A stretch of DNA of 64,000 nucleotides from DATLGB01 sp963724135 (GCA_963724135.1 CAVRTA010000006.1:62001-126000); one strand, 5' to 3'; positions 1 to 9,079 are shown, numbered from the stretch's first letter. Program-made: numbers and translations. The notes: generated by a model from the sequence alone, not told the origin.

Positions 1-761
1 TGATCGCCTTCGGGGACCCGCCGGTCGACGGTTGCGATCACCTTCGCCCCGGCGACGGGCGATCCGTTCATAGACCAGGAGCTTGTCGAGACCGCCTACC
101 ACGTGCTGTGGGAGCTGTGCCACGTGTTCTTCGACCACCTGCCCGGCAGCGGTCCGGGCACGGGCGCGTCGAGCTTTCTGTACCCGTTCCTCGACAGCGC
201 CCCCGGCGACATCGGGGCCGTCGTCGCAGACGTCCGCGCCTCCGTGCTGGCCAAGGCGCCGAGAGGCGGCCGAACTGCGCGCACAGACGCTGGCGGACAA
301 CGACGCGGTGCTGACCGCCGCGGCCGCCCGACTCCGCGAGGCGCCGAACGATCCTGGCGCTCGGCAACGGCGGATCGGCCACGGACGCGATGGACGCAGT
401 CGCCGACCTGCGGCCGCAACGACGGGCGCTCGACCTCACCGCCGACGCGCCGATCCTCACCGCGATCGCCAACGACATCGGCGCCGAGGCGATCTTCGCC
501 CGCCAGGTGATCGCCTACGGCCAGCCGGGCGACGGGCTGCTGGCGTTCTCGACCAGCGGCGGCTCGGCCAACGTGATCGCGGCGCTGGCCGAGGCGCGCC
601 GGCGCGGGCTGGTGAGCGTGGCGTTCGTCGGCTACGACGGCGGGCGCATCCTGGCCGAGGGGCTCGCCGACCACGTCGTGGTCAGCCGCTCGGAGCACAT
701 CCCGCGCATCCAGGAGGCGCAGGCCAGCGCCTGGCACGTCCTGCGAGCGCGGATCGGGTGA
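1..761 (+). pseudogene. SIS-domain phosphosugar isomerase-like protein, frameshifted, 5' end unresolved
   Basis: A sugar-isomerase (SIS/GmhA-like) protein is readable only across three frames. Frame 1 carries the N-terminal part (FAPATGDPFIDQE, YHVLWELCHVFFDH), frame 2 carries EAAELRAQTLADND, and frame 3 carries the SIS core LALGNGGSATDA, ANDIGAEAIFARQ and FSTSGGSANVIAAL, ending with TGA at 759-761. Deleting one C near 259-260 and one near 344-345 joins the frames. No convincing start codon is visible, so the 5' end is shifted too or lies off the window. From memory, SIS proteins of this layout sit in some actinobacterial [NiFe]-hydrogenase clusters next to hypF, which fits the 4-bp gap to hypF here. 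The substrate is unknown. The breaks may be sequencing errors (see findings). Confidence 0.7.
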
Positions 762-765
762 GCGA

Positions 766-2939
766 GTGCGCCGGGCGCTGCGCGTCGCGGGGACGGTCCA
801 GGGCGTGGGCTTCCGCCCCTACGTCCACCGGCTGGCGACCGAGCTCGGGGTCGGCGGGCTGGTCGGCAACGACGAGCGCGGGGTGTTCGTGGAGGTGGAG
901 GGCGATCCCGGCGCGGTCGGGGGCGTTCATCGACCGGCTGCCGCGCGAAGCGCCGCCGCTGGCGGTGGTGGAGGCGGTGCGAGTGCGCGACATCGCCCCG
1001 ACCGGGCGAACGTGGCTTCGCCATCGTCGCCTCACAGCGCAACGGCGCAGCGGCTGCGCCGGTGACGCCTGACGCGGCCACCTGCGACGACTGCCTGGCC
1101 GAGCTGCGCGATCCCGCCGACCGTCGCTACCGCTACCCGTTCGTCAACTGCACCAACTGCGGCCCGCGCTTCACCATCGTTCGCGACGTCCCGTACGACC
1201 GCCCCGCGACGACGATGGCGGGGTTCGGCATGTGCTCCGCCTGCCGGGCCGAATACGACGACCCGGCCGACCGCCGCTTCCACGCGCAGCCCAACGCCTG
1301 CCCCGACTGCGGCCCGCAGGTGCGGCTCGTCGGGGCCGAGGGCGAGCCCGTGGCCGCCGCCGTGGCGCTGCTCGAGCAGGGCGCCGTCCTCGCCGTGAAG
1401 GGCATCGGCGGCTACCACCTCGCCTGCCGTGCCGACGACGAGGCGGCGGTCGCCGCGCTGCGCTCGCGCAAGCACCGGGAGGACCGGCCGTTCGCGCTGA
1501 TGGCGCCCGATCTGGAGGCAGCCTGCGCGCTCGTGTTCGCCGGGCGCGAGGAGAAGGCGCTGCTGACGTCACCGGCGCGGCCCGATGGTGCTCGCGCCGA
1601 GACGGCCGGACGCGGCGGTGGCGGCGGCGGTGGCGCCGCGCTCGCCCGAGCTCGGCGTGATGCTTCCCTACACGCCGCTGCATCACCTGCTCGTCGGGCC
1701 GCCGCTGGTCCTGACCTCGGGCAACGTCTCCGACGAGCCGATCGCCTTCCGCGACGACGACGCCCTGGAGCGGCTCGCCGGCATCGCCGACGCGTTCCTC
1801 GTCCACGACCGTCCGATCCACACCCGCACCGACGACTCCGTGGTGCGCGCGGGCTCGGTGCTGCGGCGCTCACGCGGCTACGTCCCCGGAGCCCTGCGCC
1901 TGCCCGCCGGCCCGCCGCTGCTGGCGGTCGGCGCGGAGCTCAAGAACACGTTCTGCGTGGCCAAGGGCGGGCCGCGCGTGGGTCGGCCACCACATCGGCG
2001 ACCTCGGCAACGCGGAGACGCTGACCGCGTTCACCGACGGCATCGCCCACTTCGAGCGGCTGTTCGCCGTCGCGCCCGGAGGTGGTCGCGCACGACCTGC
2101 ACCCGGACTACCTGTCGACCGGCTACGCGCTCGAGCGCGACGGCGTCGCGCTGGTCGGCGTCCAGCACCACCACGCCCATCTGGCCGCGGTTCTGGCCGA
2201 GCACGGCGAGACCGGACCCGGCGGCGGGTGCGATCTACGACGGCGCGGGCTACGGAACCGACGGGACGATGTGGGGCGGCGAGATCCTGGTCGGAGGCCT
2301 GGGCGGCTTCGAGCGTGCCGGCCACCTGTACCCGGTCCGGCTGCCGGGCGGCGACCGCGCGGCGCGAGAGCCGTGGCGCATGGCGGTGGCGTGGCAGGTC
2401 GCCGCGGGCGCCGCGACACCCCGCCGGCGGGCATCGACGCCCGCCTCCATGAGGGGGTGCTCGCCCTCGCGCGGGGCAGCGAGCTCGCCCCGGTCACCTC
2501 GAGCATGGGCCGGCTGTTCGATGCCGTCGCGGCCCTGTGCGGTGTGCGCACCCACGCCACCTACGAGGGCCAGGCGGCGATCGAGCTCGAGGCGCTGGCC
2601 GACCCGGAGGAGCACGGCGCCTACCCGCTGGGAGCCGACCTCGACGCGCGCCCGCTGATCCTGGACGTGCTCGCCGACCTGGAGGCGGGGACCTCCGTCC
2701 CGTGTGGTGTCGGCGCGCTTCCACCGGGCCGTCGCGGCGGGCACCGCGGAGGCGCTGGCGGCGACGGGGCTGGAACTGGCGGTCCTGTCGGGCGGCGTGT
2801 TCCAGAACCGCGCTGCTCCTGCGCCTCACCGCAGCCGACCTGCGCGCACGCGGCCTGCGCGTGCTGACTGCTCGAGCGGCTGCCCGCCAACGACGGCGGG
2901 ATCAGCTACGGGCAGGCGGCCGTGGCGTCTCAGTCGTGA
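766..2939 (+). pseudogene. hypF: Carbamoyltransferase HypF, about ten frameshifts
   Basis: HypF makes the thiocarbamate on HypE that becomes the cyanide ligands of [NiFe]-hydrogenase. All its modules can be read when frames are switched: the acylphosphatase-like start (VAGTVQGVGFRPYVHR) from GTG 766, paired CxxC zinc fingers (CDDC, CTNC, CSAC, CPDC) at about 1080-1310, a YrdC-like domain (GIGGYHLACR, LVLTSGNVSDEPIAF), and a Kae1-like carbamoyltransferase domain (GHHIGDLGN, DLHPDYLST, HHHAHLAAVL, GVFQNR). Frame changes fall near 921, 1005, 1582, 1970, 2076, 2218, 2412, 2700, 2810 and 2870. Nearly all act as a single inserted base, often in CCC or GGG. TGA is at 2937-2939. Its 3' end overlaps the convergent Fur gene by 10 bp. 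Motifs are intact and free of nonsense codons, so either assembly error or very recent decay is possible. Confidence 0.85.
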
Positions 2940-3601
2940 TCGTGCGCGTGGTCGTCCTCAAGGCCCTCCTCGTGCACGTGCGGATGCGAGTGGGTGACAT
3001 CGCCGTGTGAGTGCTCGTGCTCGTGCTCCACGTGCGCGTGGTCGTGCTCCGTGTGCGGGTGCGAGTGCTTCTCGCCGTCGTGCTCGTGCTCGTGGCTGTG
3101 CGGATGGGTGTGCTCGTGCTCCTCCATAGCGGCGAGGCTACCCCGGCAGGCCGCGCAGATACCGAGGATCGGGAAGTGGCCGAAGCGGGCGTCGAAGTCG
3201 AACTCGCGGCGGATCGCGGCGCGCACGCCGTCGAGGCGGCCGGGCGCGACCACCGTGGCCCGGTCGCAGATCTCGCACACCAGGTACTCGCGCGTGCCCC
3301 GGCCGACCAGTGCGTACAGGCCGGGCCCGTGGCCGAGGTGGACGTGGCGGACGGCTCCGAGCGCCTCCAGCGTCTCGAGGTTGCGGTACACCGAGGTCAG
3401 CTCGAGGCCGAGCCGCTGGGCGATGGCCTCCGCCGACACGGGCTCGGCCTCGGTGAACAACGCCTCGAGCACCATCCGGCGCGGGACCGACAGCCGGCCG
3501 CCACCAGCTCGCACAGCGTCCACCACCTGGTCGAGCGAGTCGAAGCGCAGCGGCGACGAGTGGTGCGCGCGGGTCACCGTGTCCGCACCCGAAGGCGCCA
3601 T
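2930..3601 (-). CDS. Fur-family metalloregulator with histidine-rich C-terminal tail
   Basis: This 223-residue Fur/Nur-type repressor (215 if the GTG at 3577 is used) has a winged helix (about residues 20-95; SVPRRMVLEALF, LELTSVYRNLETLEALG) and a dimerisation domain with two CxxC pairs (C109/C112, C149/C152), the structural zinc site of the family. After the second pair comes a tail of about 65 residues with 24 histidines, mostly as H-x-H with Glu, Asp, Ser and Thr. Typical Fur proteins stop near 140-150 residues. The GTG at 3577 overlaps the stop of the upstream NiCoT gene as GTGA, so the two are coupled. The neighbours (nickel permease, hypF) suggest a Nur-like nickel role, which is inferred. 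An internal ATG at 3127 could start the tail alone as an Hpn-like metal-binding peptide; this is speculative. Confidence 0.88.
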   Translation of the reverse strand: MAPSGADTVTRAHHSSPLRFDSLDQVVDAVRAGGGRLSVPRRMVLEALFTEAEPVSAEAIAQRLGLELTSVYRNLETLEALGAVRHVHLGHGPGLYALVGRGTREYLVCEICDRATVVAPGRLDGVRAAIRREFDFDARFGHFPILGICAACRGSLAAMEEHEHTHPHSHEHEHDGEKHSHPHTEHDHAHVEHEHEHSHGDVTHSHPHVHEEGLEDDHAHDHD

Positions 3602-4509
3602 GCCGAGAGCGCGGCCACCCACGTCACGACGAACAGCCCGACCATGACGTAGCCGACCAGGTCGAGGTCGACCTCGGCCCAGCCCAGCGCGCCGGCGAGC
3701 TGGATCGACCCGATGACCAGCGCCACGGCGACCGAGAGCCCGGTGATGGTGAGGTTGTAGAGGCGCCTGCGCTCCGGCGAGGCCCCCGCCCATCCGTAGG
3801 CGAAGTTCATGAACACGCCGTCGATCGTGTCCAGCAGCGACATCCCGGCGGCGAACAGCAGAGGCAGGCACATGATCGAGGCCGCCGGCAGCCCTCCGGC
3901 CGCGGCGCTCCCCGCCGTCGCGAGCAGCGCGATCTCGGTCGCGGTGTCGAACCCGAGCCCGAACAGCACCCCGAGCGGGTACATCTGCCACGGCCGCCGC
4001 ACCGCGCGCGTGGCGCGCCCGTAGAAGCGCGTCATCAGGCCGGAGGGCGGCTTCCCGGCGTCCGTGGCGCGAACGATCCCCACCAGCAGGATCAGGTTGA
4101 GGACGCCGATCGCGAGCAGGAAGGTGCCCGACACCATCGGCCCGATCACTCCGCCCATGCCGCCGCCGAGCACGTGGACGCCCGCGGCCAGCAGCGCGGC
4201 CGCTGCGAACACCACCGTCGAGTGCCCGAGTGAGAACCAGAACCCGACGGTGAGCGGCTGCTGTCCCTCGGCGACCAGCTTGCGCGTCGTGTTGTCGATC
4301 GCCGCGATGTGGTCGGCGTCGAACGCGTGCCGCAGGCCCAGGGTGTAGGCGGTGATGCCGACGCCGATCCCCAGCGCGCCGCCGCCGGCCAGCAGGACGA
4401 ACCCGGCCACGTGCAGTGCTCCGATCACGGCCGCGAGAAGCCCTACCCGGCGCCATTGCGCCGGCGTCAGCGCCGTCCGGATCCGCGCCCGCCGCGACAT
4501 TGCTCGCAC
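3574..4509 (-). CDS. NiCoT-family nickel/cobalt permease
   Basis: This 311-residue polytopic membrane protein belongs to the HoxN/NixA/NicT transporters that import Ni2+ or Co2+. The family signature is clear (RHAFDADHIAAIDN in the second membrane segment), with LGFDTATEIALL and SLLDTIDGVFMNFAYGWA further on and about eight hydrophobic segments. The start is GTG 4509; an ATG lies three codons downstream at 4500. It is first in a two-gene unit with the Fur-family gene, so the regulator probably controls its own transporter. A 5-bp inverted repeat (ACCCT/AGGGT) overlaps the start. Nickel as substrate is inferred from hypF next door. Confidence 0.93.
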   Translation of the reverse strand: MRAMSRRARIRTALTPAQWRRVGLLAAVIGALHVAGFVLLAGGGALGIGVGITAYTLGLRHAFDADHIAAIDNTTRKLVAEGQQPLTVGFWFSLGHSTVVFAAAALLAAGVHVLGGGMGGVIGPMVSGTFLLAIGVLNLILLVGIVRATDAGKPPSGLMTRFYGRATRAVRRPWQMYPLGVLFGLGFDTATEIALLATAGSAAAGGLPAASIMCLPLLFAAGMSLLDTIDGVFMNFAYGWAGASPERRRLYNLTITGLSVAVALVIGSIQLAGALGWAEVDLDLVGYVMVGLFVVTWVAALSAWRLRVRTR

Positions 4510-4536
4510 CCTATTCAGGGTGGTTTACTATTGCAA
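4508..4536 (-). promoter_or_regulatory. Possible operator ahead of the NiCoT-Fur unit
   Basis: An inverted repeat ACCCT-ATTC-AGGGT (4508-4521) overlaps the GTG start of the permease, and an isolated TTGCAA lies at 4531-4536. TTGCAA is the half-site I recall for actinobacterial Nur boxes, but no second half-site sits at the expected five-base spacing. Autoregulation by the Fur-family protein is a guess. Confidence 0.3.
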
Positions 4537-4546
4537 GGCCGTGGCG

Positions 4547-6064
4547 TTAGGTCAGGATGCCGGCGTCCGCGAGCTTGGCCTCGAGATAGGCCAGGAAGGG
4601 CTCGACCGAGAGCTCCTGGCCGGTCGCGCGGCGCAGCAGCTCGCGCTGGCTGAACTTGCGGCCGTGGCGGTGCACGTGCTCGCACAGCCAGTCGCGCACG
4701 GGCGCGAACCCCCCCTCCCCCAGGCCCTCCTCGGCGCCCGGGAGGTCGAGGAGCAGCTGCTCCCAGAGCTGGGCGGCGATCAGGTTGCCGAGCGTGTAGG
4801 TGGGGAAGTAGCCGAAGTGCCCCGAGGCCCAGTGGACGTCCTGGAGCACACCGGCGCGGTCGTCGGGAACCTCGACGCCGAGCAGTCGCTGCATCCCCTC
4901 CGCCCAGGCGCCCGGCAAATCATCGACGGCCAGCCGTCCCTCGAGCAATGCCAGCTCGAGCTCGAGCCGCAGCGCGATGTGGACGTTGTAGGTCGTCTCG
5001 TCGGCCTCCGTGCGGATCAGCGAGCGGCGGACGCGGTTCAGGCCGCGGTAGAGGGTCGCGGGGTCCATGTCCGCGTAGCGCTCGGGCAGGTGGCGCTGAA
5101 GGCGGGTGAGCAGCCAGCCGCTGAAGGGACGGCCGCGGCCGATGACGTTCTCCCACAGCCGGCTCTGGGACTCGTGGATGCCGAGCGAGGCGCAGGCATA
5201 CAGCGGCGTCCGGCGCAGCGACCGGGCGTAGCCGGCGTCGTAGAGCCCGTGGCCGAACTCGTGCAGGCCCGAGTACAGCGAGTACCCGAGGTCGTCCGGC
5301 CGGTAGCGGGTGGTGATGCGGACGTCGCCCGGCCCGGGCGAGAGCGCGAACGGGTGCGGCGCGACGTCGAGCCGCCACGCTCCCTCCTCGAAGCCGACGG
5401 CTCCGAGCACGTCGTCGAGCAGCGCGCGCTGAGCGGCGAGGGGGAAGTCCCCGACCAGCACCTCGTCGTCGTCGCTGTCGGTGGCGGTGCGCTCGATCAG
5501 GGACGGCAGTGCCTCCGTCAGGGCGTCGAACAGCGGCTTGATCTCGGCCAGCGTGATCTGCGGCTCGAAGTCGTCGAGCAGCACGTCGTAGGGGTGCTCG
5601 GCGTCGGGGAAGCAGGCGGCGTACTCGTGGCGGAGCTCGATCTGTCGCGAGAGCGGGTCGCGCAGGCGCGCGAACTCCCCCGCCTGAACCGCCTCGAGCC
5701 AAGCGCCGTAGCCCTCGGCGGCGTCGCGCGCCATCGCTACCGCCAGCCGCTCGGGAATCCGCAGCGCCTTCTCGTGGTCGCGGCGGACGAGGCTGATCAG
5801 CCGTACGTCGTCGGAGTCGGGGTCCTCATCCGCAGCCCAGCGCTCGAGCGCGTCGAGCAGATCGGCCAGGTCAGGGTCGACCAGGGCCTCGTGGGCCAGG
5901 CGCTCGAGCGTCCCGAGCTGGTCCGCCCGCGCGGCATGGCCGCGGGGCGGCATGTAGGTGTTCTGGTCCCACTGGAGCAGGTACGCCGCCCCGTGGAGGT
6001 CGCTCAGCTCCGCGGCGCGCTCGCGGAGGCGGCTATAGGCCTGCCTGGGCGTAGACGTCATCAA
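4547..6064 (-). CDS. M32-family metallocarboxypeptidase
   Basis: This zinc carboxypeptidase of the Taq/Pfu type has 505 residues, the family's normal length, and removes C-terminal residues from peptides in the cytosol. All M32 signatures are present in order: HPF (237-239), DVRITT (247-252), the zinc site HEFGH (268-272), HESQS (297-301), then IRTEADE and GVLQDVHW. The start ATG-ATG at 6061-6064 lies inside the 3' end of the DivIVA-family gene (about 32 bp overlap), so it is translated from the same message. It has no signal peptide. Confidence 0.95.
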   Translation of the reverse strand: MMTSTPRQAYSRLRERAAELSDLHGAAYLLQWDQNTYMPPRGHAARADQLGTLERLAHEALVDPDLADLLDALERWAADEDPDSDDVRLISLVRRDHEKALRIPERLAVAMARDAAEGYGAWLEAVQAGEFARLRDPLSRQIELRHEYAACFPDAEHPYDVLLDDFEPQITLAEIKPLFDALTEALPSLIERTATDSDDDEVLVGDFPLAAQRALLDDVLGAVGFEEGAWRLDVAPHPFALSPGPGDVRITTRYRPDDLGYSLYSGLHEFGHGLYDAGYARSLRRTPLYACASLGIHESQSRLWENVIGRGRPFSGWLLTRLQRHLPERYADMDPATLYRGLNRVRRSLIRTEADETTYNVHIALRLELELALLEGRLAVDDLPGAWAEGMQRLLGVEVPDDRAGVLQDVHWASGHFGYFPTYTLGNLIAAQLWEQLLLDLPGAEEGLGEGGFAPVRDWLCEHVHRHGRKFSQRELLRRATGQELSVEPFLAYLEAKLADAGILT

Positions 6065-6806
6065 GCAGCCCGCCCGGGTCGGGCAAGTCGAAGTTGTCGC
6101 GCAGGTAGGCCTCGGTCTCCTCGCGCGGAGTCCCGTTGAGCGCCATGTTGAAGGCGATCAGGCGCGCGCCCTCCTCGTCCGCGGGACGCTCCGCCTCCGG
6201 CTCGTCCTCCACCACGAGCTCGTCGGCCTCGGCGTCCTCGGGCTCCGCCACGGCGGGCTCGAACGAGCTCCCGACCGCGGCGGCCGAGCCGGCCGCGCCG
6301 ATCGCGTAGGGCTCGGGCTCGAACGCAGGGGCGGTGCTGCTGCGCAGCTCGCCCACGGCCTGCTGGAGCAGCGAGAGATCGGACTGGACGCGGGTCGCGC
6401 CCGAGCGGACCTGGTCGAGCAAACCGCGCAGCTCGGTCTCCATCGCGTCGATGCGCTCGAGCATCGTCGCCGCCGACTCCGACACGCGGGACACGTGCTC
6501 GCGTGCCTGCTGGCCCGCCTCGGACCGCGCGTTCTCGGCGCCCTCGCGCGCCTCCTGACGGATCCGGCGGGCCTCGAGGTCGGCCTCGCGCTCGATGTCC
6601 GAGGCGCTCTGCTCGGCGGCCTCGACGATCAGCCGGACCTGCTCGGACGCCGCCGACGCCAGCGCACCGCCGGAGCGCTGGGCGCGCTTCATCGCCTCCA
6701 GCTCGTCAGCCAGGAGGCTCAGGTGCGCGTCCACCGCAGCCGGGTCGTAGCCACGGCGGCCGATGGGGAAGTCGCGCTTCTCGATGATCTGGCGGTCTAG
6801 GGCCAC
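6033..6806 (-). CDS. DivIVA-domain coiled-coil protein
   Basis: The first 40 residues match the DivIVA lipid-binding N-terminus (IIEKRDFPIGRRGYDPAAVDAHL, with the family's RGYDPxxVD). A long coiled coil follows (about residues 25-165), then an acidic Glu/Asp-rich linker and a short conserved-looking end (LRDNFDLPDPGGLLDDVYAQ). DivIVA/Wag31 proteins recruit growth or division factors to curved membrane; which role applies here is not visible. The start is GTG at 6806 with GGAGG seven bases upstream. It precedes and overlaps the M32 peptidase gene. Confidence 0.85.
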   Translation of the reverse strand: MALDRQIIEKRDFPIGRRGYDPAAVDAHLSLLADELEAMKRAQRSGGALASAASEQVRLIVEAAEQSASDIEREADLEARRIRQEAREGAENARSEAGQQAREHVSRVSESAATMLERIDAMETELRGLLDQVRSGATRVQSDLSLLQQAVGELRSSTAPAFEPEPYAIGAAGSAAAVGSSFEPAVAEPEDAEADELVVEDEPEAERPADEEGARLIAFNMALNGTPREETEAYLRDNFDLPDPGGLLDDVYAQAGL

Positions 6807-6930
6807 AGAGGGTCCTCCAGCGAAAGGGTCGAGGGTGTTCGTCGGGCATCCTACCGGCGCCCGCCCGGACGTTGGCGACTCTCAGCGCATTCGCTACCCG
6901 GGGCGCGGCACCGTAGCCGATTAGCACCGA

Positions 6931-7025
6931 GGGGGGCGGGTCGGGCCGCCACTTGCGAATAATGCATCTCTAGGAGGTATTGGTCGCAAATCCCGGCGCG
7001 GCAGCCCGACCTCCCCTCCCTCATT
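6931..7025 (-). ncRNA. Structured intergenic element, copy 1
   Basis: In the 257-bp gap between uvrB and the DivIVA gene lies a fold that recurs at 25428-25535. On the plus strand a G-rich start (ggggggcgg) is followed by TTGCGA, a hairpin built on AATGC...GGTATT, the closing TCGCAA, and a C-rich end (cctcccctccct). TTGCGA pairs with TCGCAA, and GGTCGGGC near 6939 pairs with GCCCGACC near 7005. The second copy keeps the same outer TGCGAA/TTCGCA stem but has a different inner hairpin sequence that still pairs. Both copies sit 3' of a minus-strand stop codon and 80-125 bp ahead of the next minus-strand start. Strand is assigned only from that shared context. I do not recognise a known RNA family. 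Confidence 0.5.
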
Positions 7026-7063
7026 GCCGCAGTTCGCCGGCACCCACGCAGCGCACCGAGGCG

Positions 7064-9064
7064 TCAGCCGGAGGTCGCCGCGTCGAGCTCGCGCCGCAGG
7101 TCGCGGATCTCGTCGCGCAGCTTGGCGGCGTACTCGAAGCGCAGGTCCTCCGCCGCGGCGAGCATCTCCTCCTCGAGCTCGACGATGGTGCTCTCGATCT
7201 CGGCCGGCGTCATGTCGGTCTCGCGCTTCTTGCGCGCGCGCCGCGATTTCGGGACCTTGCCCTCCTGCATGAGGAACTCGGAGATGTCCGAGATGCCCTT
7301 GACGATCGTCTCCGGCGTGATCCCGTGCTCCTCGTTGTAGGCGACCTGGATCGCGCGGCGGCGGTCGGTCTCGCCGATCGCGGTGCGCATCGCCGCCGTT
7401 TCCTTGTCGGCGTACATGAGCACCTTGCCGCCGACGTTGCGCGCCGCACGGCCGATCGTCTGGATAAGCGAGGTCTCGCCGCGCAGGAAGCCCTCCTTGT
7501 CGGCGTCGAGGATCGCCACCAGCGAGACCTCGGGCAGGTCGAGGCCCTCGCGCAGCAAGTTGACGCCGACGAGGATGTCGTACTCCCCCAGGCGGAGCTC
7601 CCGGATGATCTGGATGCGCTCGAGCGTGTCGATCTCGGAGTGCAGGTAGCGAACCTTGAAGCCCATCTCGAGCAGGTAGTCCGTGAGGTCCTCGGACATC
7701 TTCTTGGTCAGGGTCGTGACGAGCACGCGCTCGTCACGGTCGACGCGTCCGCGGATCTCGTTCATCAGGTCGTCGATCTGGTTGCGCGTCTCGCGGACCT
7801 CGACCTCGGGGTCGATGATCCCGGTCGGCCGGACGATCTGCTCCACGATCCGCGCCGAGTGGTCGCGCTCGTAGGACCCCGGCGTGGCCGACACGAAGCA
7901 GATCTGCGGCGTGATCGACAGGAACTCGTCGAACGTCTGCGGTCGGTTGTCCATCGCCGAGGGCAGCCGGAAGCCGTAGTCGACCAGCGTCTGCTTGCGC
8001 GAGCGGTCGCCCTCGTACATGCCGCCGATCTGCGGCACCGTCTGGTGTGACTCGTCGATGAAGCAGACGAAGTCGTCGGGGTAGTAGTCGATCAGGCAGT
8101 ACGGCCGCGAGCCGGGCGCGCGGCCGTCGAGGATGCGCGAGTAGTTCTCGATGCCGCTGCAGAAGCCGACCTCGCGCAGCATCTCCATGTCGTACTGCGT
8201 GCGCTGGCGCAGGCGGTGCGACTCGAGCAGCTTGCCCTCCGCCTCGAGCTCCGCGCAGCGCGCGTTGAGCTCGCGGCTGATCTCCTCGACCGCGCGCTCC
8301 ATCGTCCCCTCGCGCACGTTGTAGTGCGACGCCGGCCAGATGGCGACGTGCTCGAGGTCGTCGACGATCAGCTCACCGGTGAGCGGGTCGAAGTGCTGGA
8401 GGCGCTCGACCTCGTCGCCGAAGAACGAGGCCCTGAACGCGGTCTCGGCGTAGGCGGGGAACACCTCCAGCGTGTCGCCGCGGACGCGGAACGTGCCGCG
8501 CCCGAGCGCCTGGTCGTTGCGGTTGTACTGGAGCGAGACGAGCTTGCGCAGCAGCACGTCGCGGTCCTGGAAGCCGCCCTTGACGAGGATCTGGCAGTTG
8601 TCGTTGTAGGTCTGCGGGGAACCGAGGCCGAAGATCGCCGACACCGACGCCACGATGATCACGTCGCGGCGGGCGAACAGCGCCGCGGTCGCCGCGTGAC
8701 GCAGCCGGTCGATCTCCTGGTTGATCGCGGAGTCCTTCTCGATGTACAGGTCCCGGCTCGGGACGTAGGCCTCGGGCTGGTAGTAGTCGTAGTAGGAGAC
8801 GAAGTACTCGACGGCGTTGTGCGGGAAGTAGGTCCGGAACTCGTTGCACAGCTGCGCGGCCAGCGTCTTGTTGTGCGCGAGGATCAGCGCCGGCTTCTGC
8901 ACCGCCTCGATCGTCGCCGCCATCGTCATCGTCTTGCCGGTGCCGGTGGCCCCGAGCAGGGTGAGGAACCGCTCGTCGCCACGGATCCCCTCGGCCAGCC
9001 CGTCGATCGCCTGCGGCTGATCGGCGGTGGGCGTGTAGACGCCGTCGAGCTTGAAGGGCGGCAT
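7064..9064 (-). CDS. uvrB: Excinuclease ABC subunit UvrB
   Basis: UvrB is the damage-verification helicase of nucleotide-excision repair, working with UvrA and UvrC. The 666-residue protein has normal length, with Walker A GATGTGKT (38-45), the beta-hairpin that probes the strand (YYDYYQPEAYVP), DESHQT (motif II), helicase motifs RAARNVGGKVLMYAD and the C-terminal UVR domain (ELEEEMLAAAEDLRFEYAAKLRDEI). ATG 9064 is preceded by TAGACT nine bases upstream, so the message may be leaderless. Confidence 0.98.
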   Translation of the reverse strand: MPPFKLDGVYTPTADQPQAIDGLAEGIRGDERFLTLLGATGTGKTMTMAATIEAVQKPALILAHNKTLAAQLCNEFRTYFPHNAVEYFVSYYDYYQPEAYVPSRDLYIEKDSAINQEIDRLRHAATAALFARRDVIIVASVSAIFGLGSPQTYNDNCQILVKGGFQDRDVLLRKLVSLQYNRNDQALGRGTFRVRGDTLEVFPAYAETAFRASFFGDEVERLQHFDPLTGELIVDDLEHVAIWPASHYNVREGTMERAVEEISRELNARCAELEAEGKLLESHRLRQRTQYDMEMLREVGFCSGIENYSRILDGRAPGSRPYCLIDYYPDDFVCFIDESHQTVPQIGGMYEGDRSRKQTLVDYGFRLPSAMDNRPQTFDEFLSITPQICFVSATPGSYERDHSARIVEQIVRPTGIIDPEVEVRETRNQIDDLMNEIRGRVDRDERVLVTTLTKKMSEDLTDYLLEMGFKVRYLHSEIDTLERIQIIRELRLGEYDILVGVNLLREGLDLPEVSLVAILDADKEGFLRGETSLIQTIGRAARNVGGKVLMYADKETAAMRTAIGETDRRRAIQVAYNEEHGITPETIVKGISDISEFLMQEGKVPKSRRARKKRETDMTPAEIESTIVELEEEMLAAAEDLRFEYAAKLRDEIRDLRRELDAATSG

Positions 9065-9073
9065 GTGTGTTCG

Positions 9074-9079
9074 AGTCTA
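9074..9079 (-). promoter_or_regulatory. Probable -10 box (TAGACT) of uvrB
   Basis: TAGACT on the minus strand lies nine bases from the uvrB ATG, with no ribosome-binding site between. This matches the TANNNT-to-start spacing seen at several other first genes in the window and suggests a leaderless or near-leaderless transcript. No clear -35 is visible. Confidence 0.45.

Noticed and set aside
766..2939. Programmed frameshifting in hypF
   Set aside because: About ten shifts, mostly of one kind at C/G runs, without slippery heptamers or stimulatory structures; error or decay explains them better.
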